The notes: a model not told the origin generated them from the letters alone. A DNA stretch of 64,000 nt from Ferruginivarius sediminum (GCF_003344765.1 NZ_QPMH01000013.1:42357-106356), one strand, 5' to 3'. Counted from the first letter of the stretch, positions 1 through 9,508 are shown. Made by a program: numbers and translations.

Positions 1-1
1 C

Positions 2-958
2 GCCGTGGACGATGCGGACCTGCGCCGGGCGCTGGAGCCGCACCGGGTCACCGAGGCGCTGAACGGCCACGCCGGCCCCGGGCGCGAGATCGTGCACTCC
101 ATTGCCACCGGCTATGCCATCGACGGCACGCGCGGCATCCGGGATCCGCGCGGCATGTACGGCGATCGGCTGGGCGTGAACATGCATGTGGTCACGGCCG
201 CCGCCGGCCCGATGCGCAACCTGCTGCACTGTGTCGAGCGCTGCCATCTGGACATCGGCGCCGTCGTCGTCTCGCCCTATGCCGCCGGCCTGGCGGCGCT
301 GGTCGAGGACGAGACGGAACTTGGCGTGACAGTGGTGGACATGGGCGGCGGCACGACCTCCATCGCCGTCTTCGCCGAGGGGCAGGTTCTCTACACCGAT
401 GTCGTGCCCGTCGGCGGCCAGCACGTCACCAACGACATCGCCCGCGGCCTCTCCACATCGCGCGCGGACGCCGAGCGCATGAAGACGCTCTACGGCCACG
501 CCCGCGCCAGCGAGGCGGACGAGCGCGGCACCATCGAGGTGCCCCGCGTCGGCGAGGAGAGCGAGGGCGTGACGCAGCAGGTCTCGCGCTCGCTGCTGAC
601 GGGAATCATCCAACCGCGTTTGGAGGAGACATTCGAACTGGTGCGCTCGCGCATGGAGGCGAGCGGCGCCGACAGGATCGCCGGCAGGCGCGTCGTCCTG
701 ACCGGCGGTGCCAGCCAGCTTCCGGGGATGCGCGAGCTCGCCGCCCTGGTGCTGGACAAGCAGGTGCGCGTCGGCAAGCCCGTCCATATCGGCGGTCTGG
801 CCGAAGCCACCAACGGCCCGGCGTACGCGACCTGCGCCGGGCTCCTCACCTATGCAGCCGAGGCTGAGACGGCCGCGCCGCGCCCACCGCGGCCGGAAAC
901 GAGGGAGCCGGGCAACGTCATCGGGCGGCTCGGTCATTGGATCCGTGAACACTTCTGA
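2..958 (+). CDS. ftsA: Cell division protein FtsA, C-terminal part (5' end outside window)
   Basis: Actin-like ATPase that tethers the FtsZ ring to the inner membrane and recruits later divisome proteins. The frame is open from the window edge, so the N-terminus is missing. The visible part has the actin-fold phosphate-2 region ([14 protein letters not shown]) and the adenosine-binding region ([13 protein letters not shown]). The last residues ([12 protein letters not shown]) fit the amphipathic membrane-targeting helix that FtsA carries at its end. It lies 112 bases upstream of ftsZ on the same strand, as in most bacteria. A GTG lies near the edge, but it falls inside the conserved domain and is not the true start. 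Confidence 0.95.
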   Translation, partial: AVDDADLRRALEPHRVTEALNGHAGPGREIVHSIATGYAIDGTRGIRDPRGMYGDRLGVNMHVVTAAAGPMRNLLHCVERCHLDIGAVVVSPYAAGLAALVEDETELGVTVVDMGGGTTSIAVFAEGQVLYTDVVPVGGQHVTNDIARGLSTSRADAERMKTLYGHARASEADERGTIEVPRVGEESEGVTQQVSRSLLTGIIQPRLEETFELVRSRMEASGADRIAGRRVVLTGGASQLPGMRELAALVLDKQVRVGKPVHIGGLAEATNGPAYATCAGLLTYAAEAETAAPRPPRPETREPGNVIGRLGHWIREHF

Positions 959-1070
959 GACGACCGGGACAGAGCGAACGAGCGACCGGACTTCCCGGCC
1001 GCATGGGACCATCGAGGAGGCCGGCGACGACCGGCCCACGGCAACAGCGCAAGGGCCAACGGAGGCTGAT

Positions 1071-2810
1071 ATGACCTTGAACCTGCACGCTCCGGAGACA
1101 GAGGAGCAGCTCCAGCCGCGCATCACCGTCGTTGGTGTGGGCGGCGCCGGCGGCAATGCCGTCAGCAACATGATCCAGTCCAACCTGGAAGGCGTCGAGT
1201 TTCTGGTGTGCAACACCGACGCCCAGGCGCTTCAGCAGTCCGTCTGCGAGAACCGCCTGCAGCTCGGCCGCGAACTGACGCGCGGCCTGGGCGGCGGCTC
1301 CCGCCCCGACGTGGGCCGCGCGGCGGCGGAAGAGACCATCGACGAGATCAGCGAGTTGACGACCAACAGCGACATGCTGTTCATCGCCGCCGGCATGGGC
1401 GGCGCGACCGGCACCGGCGCGGCCCCGGTGATCGCCCGCGCGGCGCGCGAGAAGGGCATCCTGACCGTCGCCGTGGTGACCAAGCCCTTCCACTTCGAGG
1501 GCGTGCACCGGATGAAGGTGGCCGAGCAGGGTATCAACGAGCTTGAGAACGAGGTCGATACCCTCATCATCATCCCCAACCAGAACCTGTTCCGCGTGGC
1601 CAACGAGAAAACCACCTTCGCCGATGCCTTCCGGATGGCCGACGAGGTGCTTTATTCCGGCGTGCGCGGGGTGACCGACCTGGTCGTCAAGCCGGGCCTC
1701 ATCAACCTGGACTTCGCCGACATCCGCTCGGTGATGACGGAGATGGGCAAGGCGATGATGGGCACCGGCGAGGCGTCGGGCGAGAACCGGGCCATCGCCG
1801 CGGCCGAGGCGGCGATCTCCAACCCGCTGCTGGACGATGTCTCGATGAAGGGCGCGCGCGGCGTGCTGATCAACATCACCGGTGGGCTTGACCTGACGCT
1901 GTTCGAGGTCGACGAGGCCGCCAATCGCATCCGCGATGAGGTCGATCAGGACGCCAACATCATCTTCGGCTCCACCTTCGATCCGACGCTGGAAGGCGTC
2001 ATGCGGATCTCCGTGGTCTCCACCGGCATCGACGCCGAGGAGGCCCGCAAGCCGAAGCCGGTAACGTTGTCGCTGGTGCGTGGCGAGAAGACGCGCCAGC
2101 AACCCGAGGCGGCGCAGCCCGCGGCCGAGACCGCGCATCAGCCCGAGCCGACGCCGGCCTCGGTGGCGGTCGGGGCCGCGTCCCACGGCATGAGGGAGAT
2201 GGCGGAAACCACAATGGCCGCAACCGGCACTGACGGGGTGGCGCAGGAAATGGGCGGCGCAACGGTTGGCACGGCGTCGGCCGCGTCCGCACCGGCCCCG
2301 GCACAGGAAGCGGCACCGGAGTCCCAGCCGGCCGCGGAAGAGCGCGAGGACGCCTTCATCGCACCCTCGCCCGTCACCGCGCCACGCAAGCCGGAAGCGG
2401 TTGCCGGCACGGCGCCGGGGAGCGAGCAGCGGCCCGACCCCTTCCAGGCGGCGGCCGTCTCCAACGCCAGCGGCGGCCAGCAGACCGAAAGCCGCGCAAA
2501 AGCGCCGGGCGCCCGTGGTCGCGCCAGCAGCCTGTTCGCGCGCGTGACGGGAGCCGCGCGCGGCATCCAGGGAGAGCGGGAGAAGCCGCAGGAAGCTCCG
2601 CGCCGCGCGGAAGAGCCGCGTCTGTCACGCCCTGCCGCGGAACGCCCCGCGCCGGAGGCGAAGCCGCAGCCCCAGCAGCCCACGGCCCGGCGCGAGCCCA
2701 CCGCGCAACAGCGGCTGACCGGCCTGGATCCGGCCGACGGCTACGATAGTCGTGGGATGGAGGAGGACCAACTCGACATCCCAGCTTTCCTGCGACGTCA
2801 GGCGAATTAG
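1071..2810 (+). CDS. ftsZ: Cell division protein FtsZ
   Basis: Tubulin-like GTPase that polymerises at midcell and directs septal wall synthesis. The ATG at 1071 follows GGAGG at 1061-1065, and the protein (579 aa) begins just before the Rossmann segment with [13 protein letters not shown]. The tubulin signature [13 protein letters not shown] and the synergy-loop motif [11 protein letters not shown] are present. The GTPase core ends near residue 320. It is followed by an Ala/Pro/Glu-rich disordered linker of about 240 residues and a C-terminal peptide ([12 protein letters not shown]) of the type that binds FtsA and other partners. Long linkers are common in alphaproteobacterial FtsZ. The frame is open upstream of 1071, but that part lies inside ftsA and is not conserved. 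Confidence 0.98.
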   Translation: MTLNLHAPETEEQLQPRITVVGVGGAGGNAVSNMIQSNLEGVEFLVCNTDAQALQQSVCENRLQLGRELTRGLGGGSRPDVGRAAAEETIDEISELTTNSDMLFIAAGMGGATGTGAAPVIARAAREKGILTVAVVTKPFHFEGVHRMKVAEQGINELENEVDTLIIIPNQNLFRVANEKTTFADAFRMADEVLYSGVRGVTDLVVKPGLINLDFADIRSVMTEMGKAMMGTGEASGENRAIAAAEAAISNPLLDDVSMKGARGVLINITGGLDLTLFEVDEAANRIRDEVDQDANIIFGSTFDPTLEGVMRISVVSTGIDAEEARKPKPVTLSLVRGEKTRQQPEAAQPAAETAHQPEPTPASVAVGAASHGMREMAETTMAATGTDGVAQEMGGATVGTASAASAPAPAQEAAPESQPAAEEREDAFIAPSPVTAPRKPEAVAGTAPGSEQRPDPFQAAAVSNASGGQQTESRAKAPGARGRASSLFARVTGAARGIQGEREKPQEAPRRAEEPRLSRPAAERPAPEAKPQPQQPTARREPTAQQRLTGLDPADGYDSRGMEEDQLDIPAFLRRQAN

Positions 2811-2832
2811 GCCCGTCACGCGGGTGCCGTAA

Positions 2833-2894
2833 CATTGGTGGCCGGCCGGCTTCACGGCCGGCCACCAATGCCCTGATTCTTCTGATTCTTTTTT
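2833..2894 (+). terminator. Hairpin terminator after ftsZ
   Basis: A perfect 15-bp inverted repeat (2833-2847 with 2856-2870, 8-base loop) begins 22 bases after the ftsZ stop. A T-run follows at 2889-2894. The gap of about 18 bases between stem and T-run is longer than in a classical intrinsic terminator, so the stem may instead block 3' exonucleases or work with Rho. Confidence 0.65.
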
Positions 2895-3191
2895 GAAATA
2901 ATCCGTAACAAAGAGTGATTTGAGCCGACCGGGAGGCGCGACTACATTTTGACCCGGCAATTGCCCGATTCGCGTTGTGGTTTTCGACTTGTAAAATGGC
3001 CACTATGCAATCAGGCCCTTACCAACCGGTGCGGGTGTCGAGCACAACCGGAACCAAGGGCACGACAAGGCTTGCAGAAGAACGAGCCGTAGAAAAAGGA
3101 CCAAGGTCAGAGGGGGCGAGCGCATCTGGCGGGCGTCTGGGCAACACTCGCCAGGACGGCGGCGGAACGCCGAATGACACGGGGGATCTTG
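2871..3191 (+). other. Leader region upstream of lpxC, no gene seen
   Basis: Non-coding stretch between the ftsZ terminator hairpin and lpxC. It begins AT-rich (2878-2912) and then becomes purine-rich. A TTGACC hexamer at 2949-2954 could be a -35 element, but no convincing -10 box follows at normal spacing. It presumably holds the lpxC promoter and 5' leader. Confidence 0.4.
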
Positions 3192-4208
3192 ATGCGTGCA
3201 ACGCAGAACGCGCAACGCACAACCGCAAGCGAAGAACACCGCCAGGCGAGTGGCGCCGCGCGCAAGGCTAGCGGCCTGACACTCCGCCAGCAGACACTGA
3301 AGAACCCAATTCACTGTTCGGGTATCGGGCTGCATAGTGGCGCCAAGGTATCGATGACCCTGCACCCCCGCGAAGCGGGAGCGGGGATTGCATTCCGTCG
3401 CAGCGACCTTGCCGGCGCGCCGGAGATTGCGGCCACCTGGGAAAACGCCGTCGAAACGCCCTTGTGCACCACGCTGGTGCGCGGCGAGGTCCGGGTTGCG
3501 ACGGTCGAGCACCTGATGTCGGCGCTGGCCGGCGTAGGTATCGATAACGTGCTGGTCGAGCTTGATGGCCCGGAAGTGCCGATCATGGACGGCAGCGCCG
3601 CCCCGTTCGTCTTCCTCATCGAATGCGCCGGCATCGCCGAACTGTCCGCGCCGCGCATGGCCATCCGCGTCCATCGTACCGTCGCTATCGAAGAGACACA
3701 TCGCTCCGCCCGCCTGCTGCCGGCCGCACGCGGCCTTGGCATCGATTTCGAGATCGACTTCGACAGTCCCGCCGTCGCACGCCAGGACTGGTCGGTGCAG
3801 CTTTCGCGCACCGTCTACAAGCGCGATATTGCCAGGGCCCGTACATTCGGCTTCCTGCACGAGGTCGACAAGCTGCGTGAATCCGGCCTGGCGCGGGGCG
3901 GTTCGCTCGACAACGCGGTGGTCATCTCGCAGGACGGAATCCTGAACGAAGGCGGCCTGCGCTATGATGACGAGTTTGTCCGCCACAAGGTCCTGGACGC
4001 CGTGGGCGACCTCTATCTGGCCGGTGCGCCGATTATCGGCCGCTTTCAGGGCGCCCAGTCCGGCCATGCGCTGAACCTGCGTCTGGTTGCGGCACTGCTT
4101 TCCGATCCCTCGGCCTGGAGCTGGACGGAGATGAGCCAGGCCGATCTGGGCGTTGTCGAAAGCGGCGGCGCCGCTATTCCCAGCCGCGCCGTGGCGGCAT
4201 CCGTCTGA
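3192..4208 (+). CDS. lpxC: UDP-3-O-acyl-N-acetylglucosamine deacetylase LpxC
   Basis: Zinc amidase for the committed step of lipid A synthesis, deacetylating UDP-3-O-acyl-GlcNAc in the cytoplasm. Visible motifs are VEHLMSALAG (zinc His and the Glu before it), RHKVLDAVGDLYLAG (zinc His and Asp) and SGHALNLRL (catalytic-site His). The ATG at 3192 is chosen over the in-frame ATG at 3174 because GGGGG at 3181-3185 sits at the right distance. This gives 338 aa with a non-conserved N-terminal extension of about 35 residues before LRQQTLKNPI. It follows ftsZ as in other alphaproteobacteria. bamD, which normally comes next, is displaced about 10 kb away on the opposite strand. Confidence 0.97.
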   Translation: MRATQNAQRTTASEEHRQASGAARKASGLTLRQQTLKNPIHCSGIGLHSGAKVSMTLHPREAGAGIAFRRSDLAGAPEIAATWENAVETPLCTTLVRGEVRVATVEHLMSALAGVGIDNVLVELDGPEVPIMDGSAAPFVFLIECAGIAELSAPRMAIRVHRTVAIEETHRSARLLPAARGLGIDFEIDFDSPAVARQDWSVQLSRTVYKRDIARARTFGFLHEVDKLRESGLARGGSLDNAVVISQDGILNEGGLRYDDEFVRHKVLDAVGDLYLAGAPIIGRFQGAQSGHALNLRLVAALLSDPSAWSWTEMSQADLGVVESGGAAIPSRAVAASV

Positions 4209-4233
4209 GAGCCTCCCGAACCCGGCGGCAGTT

Positions 4234-4899
4234 TCAAACTGCCTGAACGACAGCGCGAAAAAGGTTCTGCTGCCGCCGGTCCAGGACCAGGAACTCCGGG
4301 TGCCACTGCACGCCGATGCAAAGCGGCCCCGACTCGCAATCCAGACCCTGCACGATACCGTCGCCATCGGTGGCGGCAATCTTCAGCCCCTCCCCCGTGC
4401 GATCCACCGACTGGTGGTGCAGTGCGTTCACACGGCACCTCTCAAGCCCCAGGATCTCATGCAGACGCGTGCCCGGAACGATGTCCACCCGAAGGCGCGG
4501 TAGCGGCGTTCGCCGCCTGGGCAGTTTCGGATAGACCTTATGGATATCGGCATGCAGCGTGCCGCCGCGGAAGACGTTCAGCATCTGCACCCCTCGGCAG
4601 ACGCCCAGGATCGGCATACCCCGGCGCGTGGCTGCCTCCAGGTAGCGCAGCTCAAGCTCGTCCCGCTCGCTATCGATGCGCACGTCGAGGTGCAGGTCCT
4701 GATCATATAGGCGCGCGTCGATATCGTCCCCGCCGCCGACGATCAAGGCGTCCAGGCGATCCGCCGGGACCGCGTCGCCCGCGACGAGCCGAATCGCCCG
4801 TCCGCCTGCCCGCCAGACGGCACAGCGGTTGAACAGCCACATCGCCCGTCCGCCGCGCGCGGACGCCGTGATGCCGACAAGCGGCCGTCGTTCGCTCAT
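4234..4899 (-). CDS. Class I glutamine amidotransferase-like hydrolase (Peptidase_C26/PuuD type)
   Basis: Predicted gamma-glutamyl hydrolase or glutamine amidotransferase of 221 aa. It has the nucleophile elbow GVCRGVQMLN (catalytic Cys) and GVQWHPEF (catalytic His, then Glu), plus the oxyanion-region glycines LIVGGGDDID. This matches the PF07722 group that includes PuuD. The ATG at 4899 overlaps the stop of the upstream amidoligase gene by four bases (ATGA), so the two are translationally coupled. Amidoligase genes are often paired with such enzymes (established from comparative genomics of the amidoligase families). The partner may supply ammonia from glutamine or cleave the gamma-linked product. 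The substrate is unknown. The gene converges on lpxC, with stops 25 bases apart. Confidence 0.85.
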   Translation of the reverse strand: MSERRPLVGITASARGGRAMWLFNRCAVWRAGGRAIRLVAGDAVPADRLDALIVGGGDDIDARLYDQDLHLDVRIDSERDELELRYLEAATRRGMPILGVCRGVQMLNVFRGGTLHADIHKVYPKLPRRRTPLPRLRVDIVPGTRLHEILGLERCRVNALHHQSVDRTGEGLKIAATDGDGIVQGLDCESGPLCIGVQWHPEFLVLDRRQQNLFRAVVQAV

Positions 4900-5891
4900 G
4901 GGCGCAGCCAGCCCATCGCCTCTTGCGCCCAGTCGGCGAGCCAGCCCTGCTCGATATGCCGCAGGTAGGCGTCGCAGGTATCGCGAAGGCGGGTCGGGTC
5001 GGCCGCCAAGCGCTCCACCGTCTCCGCCCAGCGATTCCACTCGCCGACGATTGTCCAGCCAGGCTCGTCGATGCGGCAGTCCGGCAGGCGGTAGTGAAGC
5101 GCGGGCCGGGCCTTCAGGCGCGGATCTTCCACCTTCGCCCGAACCTGCTGTGGTGCAAGCCAGAGGAACAGCGGCAGCATGTCGAGATCGCGGTTCCGGG
5201 TGGGATTGTAGAACAGGTAATCGCCGATCAGCGTCTTCAGATCCGGCTCGTATTCGCGCCGCAGGACATGGCGCAGGTAGGCGCGCGGATAAGGTTGAAT
5301 GAACGGCAGCACCCGCCGCGTCAGGTCGATACCGATCTCCCGCCGCAGCCAGTCCGCGGATACCAGATAGGCGCGCAGATAGGACAGCACAGTCCCCGCA
5401 TCGAAGGCCGGCAGGTCGGGGTTCAACTGCAGGCCGAATGCATAGATCAGCGAATCGCGGCTGCCTTCGGCGCCGGCCGCGCGCAGTCGGCGGGCCAGCT
5501 CGTCCAGATGCGGCAGCTCGGCGATGGCAATCGGCGGGCACACGATCTCGGTGGGGAGGTAGAAGCGCGTGACCTCGCCGATGGCGGTGCGAAGCCCCTC
5601 CTCCAGCGCTTCGCCCAGGCGCTCGGACTCCAGCTTCACCCGCTGCTGCGGGGTCTTCGCCTCCCCGGCATGGACGTATTGGGTGTCCAACTCGACGGTG
5701 AAGGGGCCGAACGCCTCGCTCTCGACGATGTAGCGGTACTGGTCGATCTCCCGTACCTCACCGCCGAATACCGCTGCAACGACGTCGGCGGCCTCGCCGC
5801 ACGCCAGGCCGCCGAACTCGATCTCCACACCCACCCGACGCGCACTGCCATCGGATGTCGTGGCGAAGTGGGGCAGAACAGGATCGGGCAT
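4896..5891 (-). CDS. Putative amidoligase (Amidoligase_2 / COOH-NH2 ligase fold)
   Basis: Protein of 331 aa resembling the PF12224 amidoligase family, which has a glutamine-synthetase-like fold and is predicted to join a carboxylate to an amine using ATP. Supporting motifs are RRVGVEIEFGGL near the N-terminus, FTVELDTQYV, the TEIVCPP region and FGLQLNPDLP, whose acidic residues would bind Mg-ATP. Peptides or gamma-glutamyl compounds are suspected substrates for the family, but no member close to this one is known to me to be characterised. ATG 5891 is used. An in-frame TTG at 5936 would add 15 residues, and neither has a strong ribosome-binding site. It overlaps the downstream C26 hydrolase by four bases. 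Confidence 0.8.
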   Translation of the reverse strand: MPDPVLPHFATTSDGSARRVGVEIEFGGLACGEAADVVAAVFGGEVREIDQYRYIVESEAFGPFTVELDTQYVHAGEAKTPQQRVKLESERLGEALEEGLRTAIGEVTRFYLPTEIVCPPIAIAELPHLDELARRLRAAGAEGSRDSLIYAFGLQLNPDLPAFDAGTVLSYLRAYLVSADWLRREIGIDLTRRVLPFIQPYPRAYLRHVLRREYEPDLKTLIGDYLFYNPTRNRDLDMLPLFLWLAPQQVRAKVEDPRLKARPALHYRLPDCRIDEPGWTIVGEWNRWAETVERLAADPTRLRDTCDAYLRHIEQGWLADWAQEAMGWLRP

Positions 5892-5951
5892 AACGTCTAT
5901 GAGATAGTGACGACCGCCCCCAGAGTTAATCGTCAAACCGCGACAGTTGGA

Positions 5952-5982
5952 TAAAAAAGGGGCCGCTCGAAAAGCGGCCCCT
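5952..5982 (-). terminator. Intrinsic terminator of the osmoprotectant operon
   Basis: Read on the minus strand, a perfect 10-bp stem (5973-5982 with 5958-5967, 5-base loop) is followed directly by a run of T residues (the A-run 5953-5958 on the plus strand). It lies 28 bases beyond the stop of the substrate-binding protein gene and has the classical form of a Rho-independent terminator. Confidence 0.88.
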
Positions 5983-6010
5983 ACGGCGTATCAGTTATGC
6001 AGTCGAAGGC

Positions 6011-6907
6011 TTAGATCAGCCCCTCGCTTTCCAGGAAGCTGCGGGCGACGTCCTCGACGGTCTCCTTGTCGACGTCGACGCGCTGGTTAAGCTTCCGCAT
6101 CACCTGGTCGTTCAGCTTCGCGGACAGCGCGTTGAGCTGCTCGCGAAGATCCGGGTTCTCTTCCAAGGTGTCCTTCCGCACGACCGGCGTCAGGGCATAG
6201 TTCGGGAAGAAGTTCTTGTTGTCGTCCAGGGTGATGAAGTCGAAGGCGGCGATCCGGCCGTCGGTGGCGAAGACAAGGCCGATGTCCACCTGACCTTCCT
6301 TCAGCGCCTGATAGATCAGGCCGCTCTGCATACGCTTCAGGTTCTCGCGCGGCCAACGGAAGTCGTAATGCTTCTGCAGGCCGGGCAAGCCATCGGGCCG
6401 GCCGGCGAACTCGCTGTTCACGGCCAGCGTGAGATCGCCCTCGTTCTCGATGCGCTCGATCATGTCGCTGATCGACTCAATGCCCAGATCGTTGGCCTGC
6501 TTTTCGCGCATCGCCAGGGCGTAAGTGTTGTTGGCATTCGACGGCTCGAGCCAGACCAGGCCCTTTTCGGCGTCCAGTTCCTTAACCTTCGCATACGCCT
6601 TGTCTGGGGACATGCTGGCCCCGCCCTCGACCTTGTTATAGACGATCAGCGAGGTGCCCACGTACTCCCAGTAGACATCGACCTGGCCGTTCTCCTGCGC
6701 GCGGCGCAACACGGTGGAGCCCATGCCGTCGCGCTTGGAGACGTCATAGCCCTGGTCCTCGAGATAGATGCCGGTCATCTCGGCCAGCAAAAGCTGCTCG
6801 GTGAAGTTCTTGCCGCCGACGGTAACCTCCGCCTTCGCCGCGCCGGCCGCGAGGCCGAAAGCGCCAACGGCAGCCACTGCAAGAGCGGCAATGCTGCGTT
6901 TCCACAT
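6011..6907 (-). CDS. Osmoprotectant ABC transporter substrate-binding protein (OpuBC/OsmX type)
   Basis: Periplasmic binding protein of 298 aa for quaternary-ammonium osmolytes such as glycine betaine or choline. It has a Sec signal peptide (MWKRSIAALAV, cleaving near AAKA-EV) and the family opening VTVGGKNFTEQLLLAEM. The OpuAC-type fold is further supported by YWEYVGTSL and GLVFATDGRI. GGGAGGA lies 8-14 bases before the ATG, a strong ribosome-binding site suited to an abundant binding protein. It is last in the operon permease-ATPase-permease-binding protein. The ligand cannot be read from sequence with certainty. The role in osmotic protection follows from family membership and operon structure. 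Confidence 0.92.
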   Translation of the reverse strand: MWKRSIAALAVAAVGAFGLAAGAAKAEVTVGGKNFTEQLLLAEMTGIYLEDQGYDVSKRDGMGSTVLRRAQENGQVDVYWEYVGTSLIVYNKVEGGASMSPDKAYAKVKELDAEKGLVWLEPSNANNTYALAMREKQANDLGIESISDMIERIENEGDLTLAVNSEFAGRPDGLPGLQKHYDFRWPRENLKRMQSGLIYQALKEGQVDIGLVFATDGRIAAFDFITLDDNKNFFPNYALTPVVRKDTLEENPDLREQLNALSAKLNDQVMRKLNQRVDVDKETVEDVARSFLESEGLI

Positions 6908-6977
6908 GGTCCGTTCCTCCCTAGTGAGTTTGTTATGCGCCAGCCGCCGACTGGCCCGTTGCCCGGCCGGCGATACC

Positions 6978-7706
6978 TTACCTCAGCGGGTTCACCCCGC
7001 GTGGAATGAAGTAGAACGCTATCAACCCCAGCAGAAAATCGACCACCACGGCCATCAGCGCGGTCGGGATCGCGCCTGCCAGCATCATGCCGGTGTTGAA
7101 AAGATCGATGCCTGTGAAAATAAGCTGCCCCAGGCCCCCGCCGCCGATCAGGAACGCCAGCGGCGCGGTGCCGATGTTGATGACGACGGCCGTGCGGATG
7201 CCGGCGATCATCACATAAAGCGCGTTCGGCAGCTCGATCCGCCAAAGGATCTGGTTGTTCGTCATTCCCATGCCGCGCGCCGCCTCGTGAATGGCGGGCG
7301 GGACGTTCAGGATGCCGGCATAGGTGTTGCGAACGATCGGCAAGAGCGAATAGACCCAGAGTGCGAAGATCGCCGGCACCACGCCGATACCAAGCACGCT
7401 CATCGAGAGCGCCAGCACCGCCAATGTGGGAATTGTCTGCCCCAGGTTCACCACCTGCATGACGCTCTCTGCCGTCCCGCGCATGAACGGCCGCGTCAGG
7501 AATACGCCGAGCGGCACCCCGACACCAATGGCAAGCCCGGCGGAAACGCCGACCAGGAACAGGTGCTCCCGGCCAAGGTACTCGATATCCGGCCAGTAGT
7601 AGGCGATCTCCGGCAGCAGGCCGCTGCCCTGCGCCAGCGCGCCCAGGGCGAAGAGCCCGCCGTAGAAGGCAATCCTCCCCACTCTCCCGGTCGCCGGCAG
7701 CGCCAT
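6978..7706 (-). CDS. Osmoprotectant ABC transporter permease (second permease)
   Basis: Inner-membrane permease of 242 aa with several hydrophobic segments. It has the ABC permease EAA motif region (EAARGMGMTNNQILWRIELP), which contacts the ATPase. Its ATG shares one base with the stop of the ATPase gene (TAATG), so the two are translationally coupled. With the first permease at 8861-9508 it would form a heterodimeric channel, as in OpuB/OpuC and OsmU systems. The C-terminus ends FIPRGVNPLR in the cytoplasm. Confidence 0.92.
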   Translation of the reverse strand: MALPATGRVGRIAFYGGLFALGALAQGSGLLPEIAYYWPDIEYLGREHLFLVGVSAGLAIGVGVPLGVFLTRPFMRGTAESVMQVVNLGQTIPTLAVLALSMSVLGIGVVPAIFALWVYSLLPIVRNTYAGILNVPPAIHEAARGMGMTNNQILWRIELPNALYVMIAGIRTAVVINIGTAPLAFLIGGGGLGQLIFTGIDLFNTGMMLAGAIPTALMAVVVDFLLGLIAFYFIPRGVNPLR

Positions 7707-8836
7707 TACGCCGCCCCCTTCTTCTCGCCGCGCTTGCGGGAGGCGTGCAGCATCTCGGTAATGCTGCGATAGCTGATCTCGCCTACGAATTTGCCGTCAT
7801 CATCCACCACCGCCAACCAGTCTGTGTTGTAGGTGAACATGCGCGACACGGCCGTGCGCAGGTCCTTGATGGACTGCACCGTGGTACGCAAGGGATGGGC
7901 GCTGTCCCCGCAACTGCCCTTGCTGTCGAGATCGCCCTGCGTCAGGACACCTTCCGGCCGGCCGTCGTCATCGAGGACCACGATATGATTGGCGCCCGCC
8001 TGCTCCACCTTCTTCGCGGCAGTGTCCAGCGTGTCGGTTGCGGACACGGTGGGCACCTCACGCTTCAGCGCCTCGGAGATCTTTATGAGGCGCATGCGCT
8101 TCAATTCGCGGTCGCCACCCACGAAATCGGCGACGAAGTCGTTCACCGGATGGGCCAACAAGTTGTCCGGCGTGCCGAACTGCACCAGCTTTCCGTCGCG
8201 GAAGATGGCGATCTTGTCTCCCATCTTTACGGCTTCGTCGATGTCGTGGCTGACGAAGAGGATTGTTTTCTTGAGGTCCGCTTGCATCTTCAGGAATTCG
8301 TCCTGAATGATCTCGCGGTTGATGGGGTCGATGGCGCCGAAGGGCTCGTCCATCAACAGCACCGGAGGATCGCCGGCCAGTCCGCGACACAAGCCCACGC
8401 GCTGCTGCTGGCCGCCTGACAGTTCTTTCGGATAGCGGCTGAGGACGCTTTGATCCAGCGCCACCATGTTGACGAGATCGGCCGCGCGCTCGTGCTGCTG
8501 CTTTTTCGACCAACCGAGCATTTTCGGCACCACGCAGATGTTCTCCTCCACCGTCATATTCGGGAAGAGGCCGATCTGCTGGATCACATAGCCGATATGC
8601 CGGCGCAGCTCGACGATGTCGTACTCGTCCGTGTCGCGCTCGTTGATGTATATCTTGCCCGAGGTACGCGGGATCAGGCGGTTCACCATCTTCAGCGTGG
8701 TGGTTTTCCCGCAGCCCGACGGCCCCAGCAGGATGCAGAGCTCGCCTTCCGGCACCTCGAAATTGACATCCTGCACGGCGCGGACTTCGCCCCGCTCGGT
8801 CTGGAAGGTCTTCTGCAGGTCTTCCACGCGAATCAT
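7706..8836 (-). CDS. Osmoprotectant ABC transporter ATP-binding protein with CBS domains
   Basis: ATPase of 376 aa that powers the importer. The nucleotide-binding domain occupies about residues 1-240, with Walker A GPSGCGKTT, signature LSGGQQQR, Walker B VLLMDEPFGAID and switch His in FVSHDID. The C-terminal third (about 255-365) looks like a tandem CBS pair (GANHIVVLDDDGRPEGVLT and DWLAVVDDDGKFVGEIS). In OpuA/OpuC-type ATPases this module senses ionic strength or nucleotides and gates transport. It is the second gene of the operon, 24 bases after the first permease. Confidence 0.94.
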   Translation of the reverse strand: MIRVEDLQKTFQTERGEVRAVQDVNFEVPEGELCILLGPSGCGKTTTLKMVNRLIPRTSGKIYINERDTDEYDIVELRRHIGYVIQQIGLFPNMTVEENICVVPKMLGWSKKQQHERAADLVNMVALDQSVLSRYPKELSGGQQQRVGLCRGLAGDPPVLLMDEPFGAIDPINREIIQDEFLKMQADLKKTILFVSHDIDEAVKMGDKIAIFRDGKLVQFGTPDNLLAHPVNDFVADFVGGDRELKRMRLIKISEALKREVPTVSATDTLDTAAKKVEQAGANHIVVLDDDGRPEGVLTQGDLDSKGSCGDSAHPLRTTVQSIKDLRTAVSRMFTYNTDWLAVVDDDGKFVGEISYRSITEMLHASRKRGEKKGAA

Positions 8837-8860
8837 TCGTCAGGCTCCGCTGAACAGCCG

Positions 8861-9508
8861 CTATTTGAGGCCCGCGGGCGTCAGGCGGTTCTGCACCCAA
8901 AGCAAGCCGTAGTCGGCAATGACGGCAAGGATCGAAACCGCAAGCGCGCCGGTGATCAATTGACGGGGATCGGATTGCGAGATCCCGCGCGAGATGAAGG
9001 TACCCAGCCCGCCGGCGCCGATGTAAGCAGCGATGGCCGTAATGCCGATATTGATGACGACCGCCGTGCGCACACCGGCCAGGATGACCGGAACCGCCAG
9101 CGGAATTTCCACGTCCCGCAGGCGCTGGAACGGCGTCATCCCCATGCCGCGCGCGGCCTCCCGCAGCGACGGATCGACGTTGTCAATGGCCGTGTAGGTG
9201 TTACGAATAATCGGAAGCTGCGAGTACAGGAACACCGCCACCACCGCTGGCAGCCAGCCGATGCCGTGACCGACCACCGACAGGATCGGGATCATGACGC
9301 CGAACAACGCGATCGACGGGATCGTCATGATGATGCCCGCCACGTAGAGCACGGCGTCGGCGACGCGCCGGTTCTGGGTGATCACGATTCCGATGGGTAC
9401 GCCGGTGGCAATCGCGAAGCTGACGGCGACGCCAACCACCGACAGATGCTCCAGCGTCCGTTCCCAGAGCAGGTCCAGGTTGGCGAAGATGAATTGGATC
9501 GTCTCCAC
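8861..9508 (-). CDS. Osmoprotectant ABC transporter permease (first permease)
   Basis: Inner-membrane permease of 215 aa, the first gene of the four-gene importer. The start is GTG at 9508 with AAGGG about six bases upstream. The EAA-loop sequence REAARGMGMTPFQRLRDVEIP matches that of the second permease. GITAIAAYIGAGGLG is the conserved glycine-rich segment of OpuBB/ProW-like permeases. The gene leads the operon, so the promoter should lie in 9509-9797. Confidence 0.92.
   Translation of the reverse strand: METIQFIFANLDLLWERTLEHLSVVGVAVSFAIATGVPIGIVITQNRRVADAVLYVAGIIMTIPSIALFGVMIPILSVVGHGIGWLPAVVAVFLYSQLPIIRNTYTAIDNVDPSLREAARGMGMTPFQRLRDVEIPLAVPVILAGVRTAVVINIGITAIAAYIGAGGLGTFISRGISQSDPRQLITGALAVSILAVIADYGLLWVQNRLTPAGLK

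Noticed and set aside
918..2186. Long minus-strand open frame opposite ftsZ
   Set aside because: Low-complexity Gly/His/Arg-rich translation typical of antisense frames in GC-rich genes. ftsZ on the other strand is unmistakable.
2949..2997. Promoter for lpxC from TTGACC and TAAAAT words
   Set aside because: The spacing between candidate -35 and -10 boxes does not fit a sigma-70 promoter.
4227..4243. Palindrome GGCAGTTT-c-AAACTGCC between lpxC and the C26 hydrolase gene as a terminator
   Set aside because: The one-base loop is too tight for a full hairpin, and the repeat overlaps the hydrolase stop codon. There is no T-run on either side.
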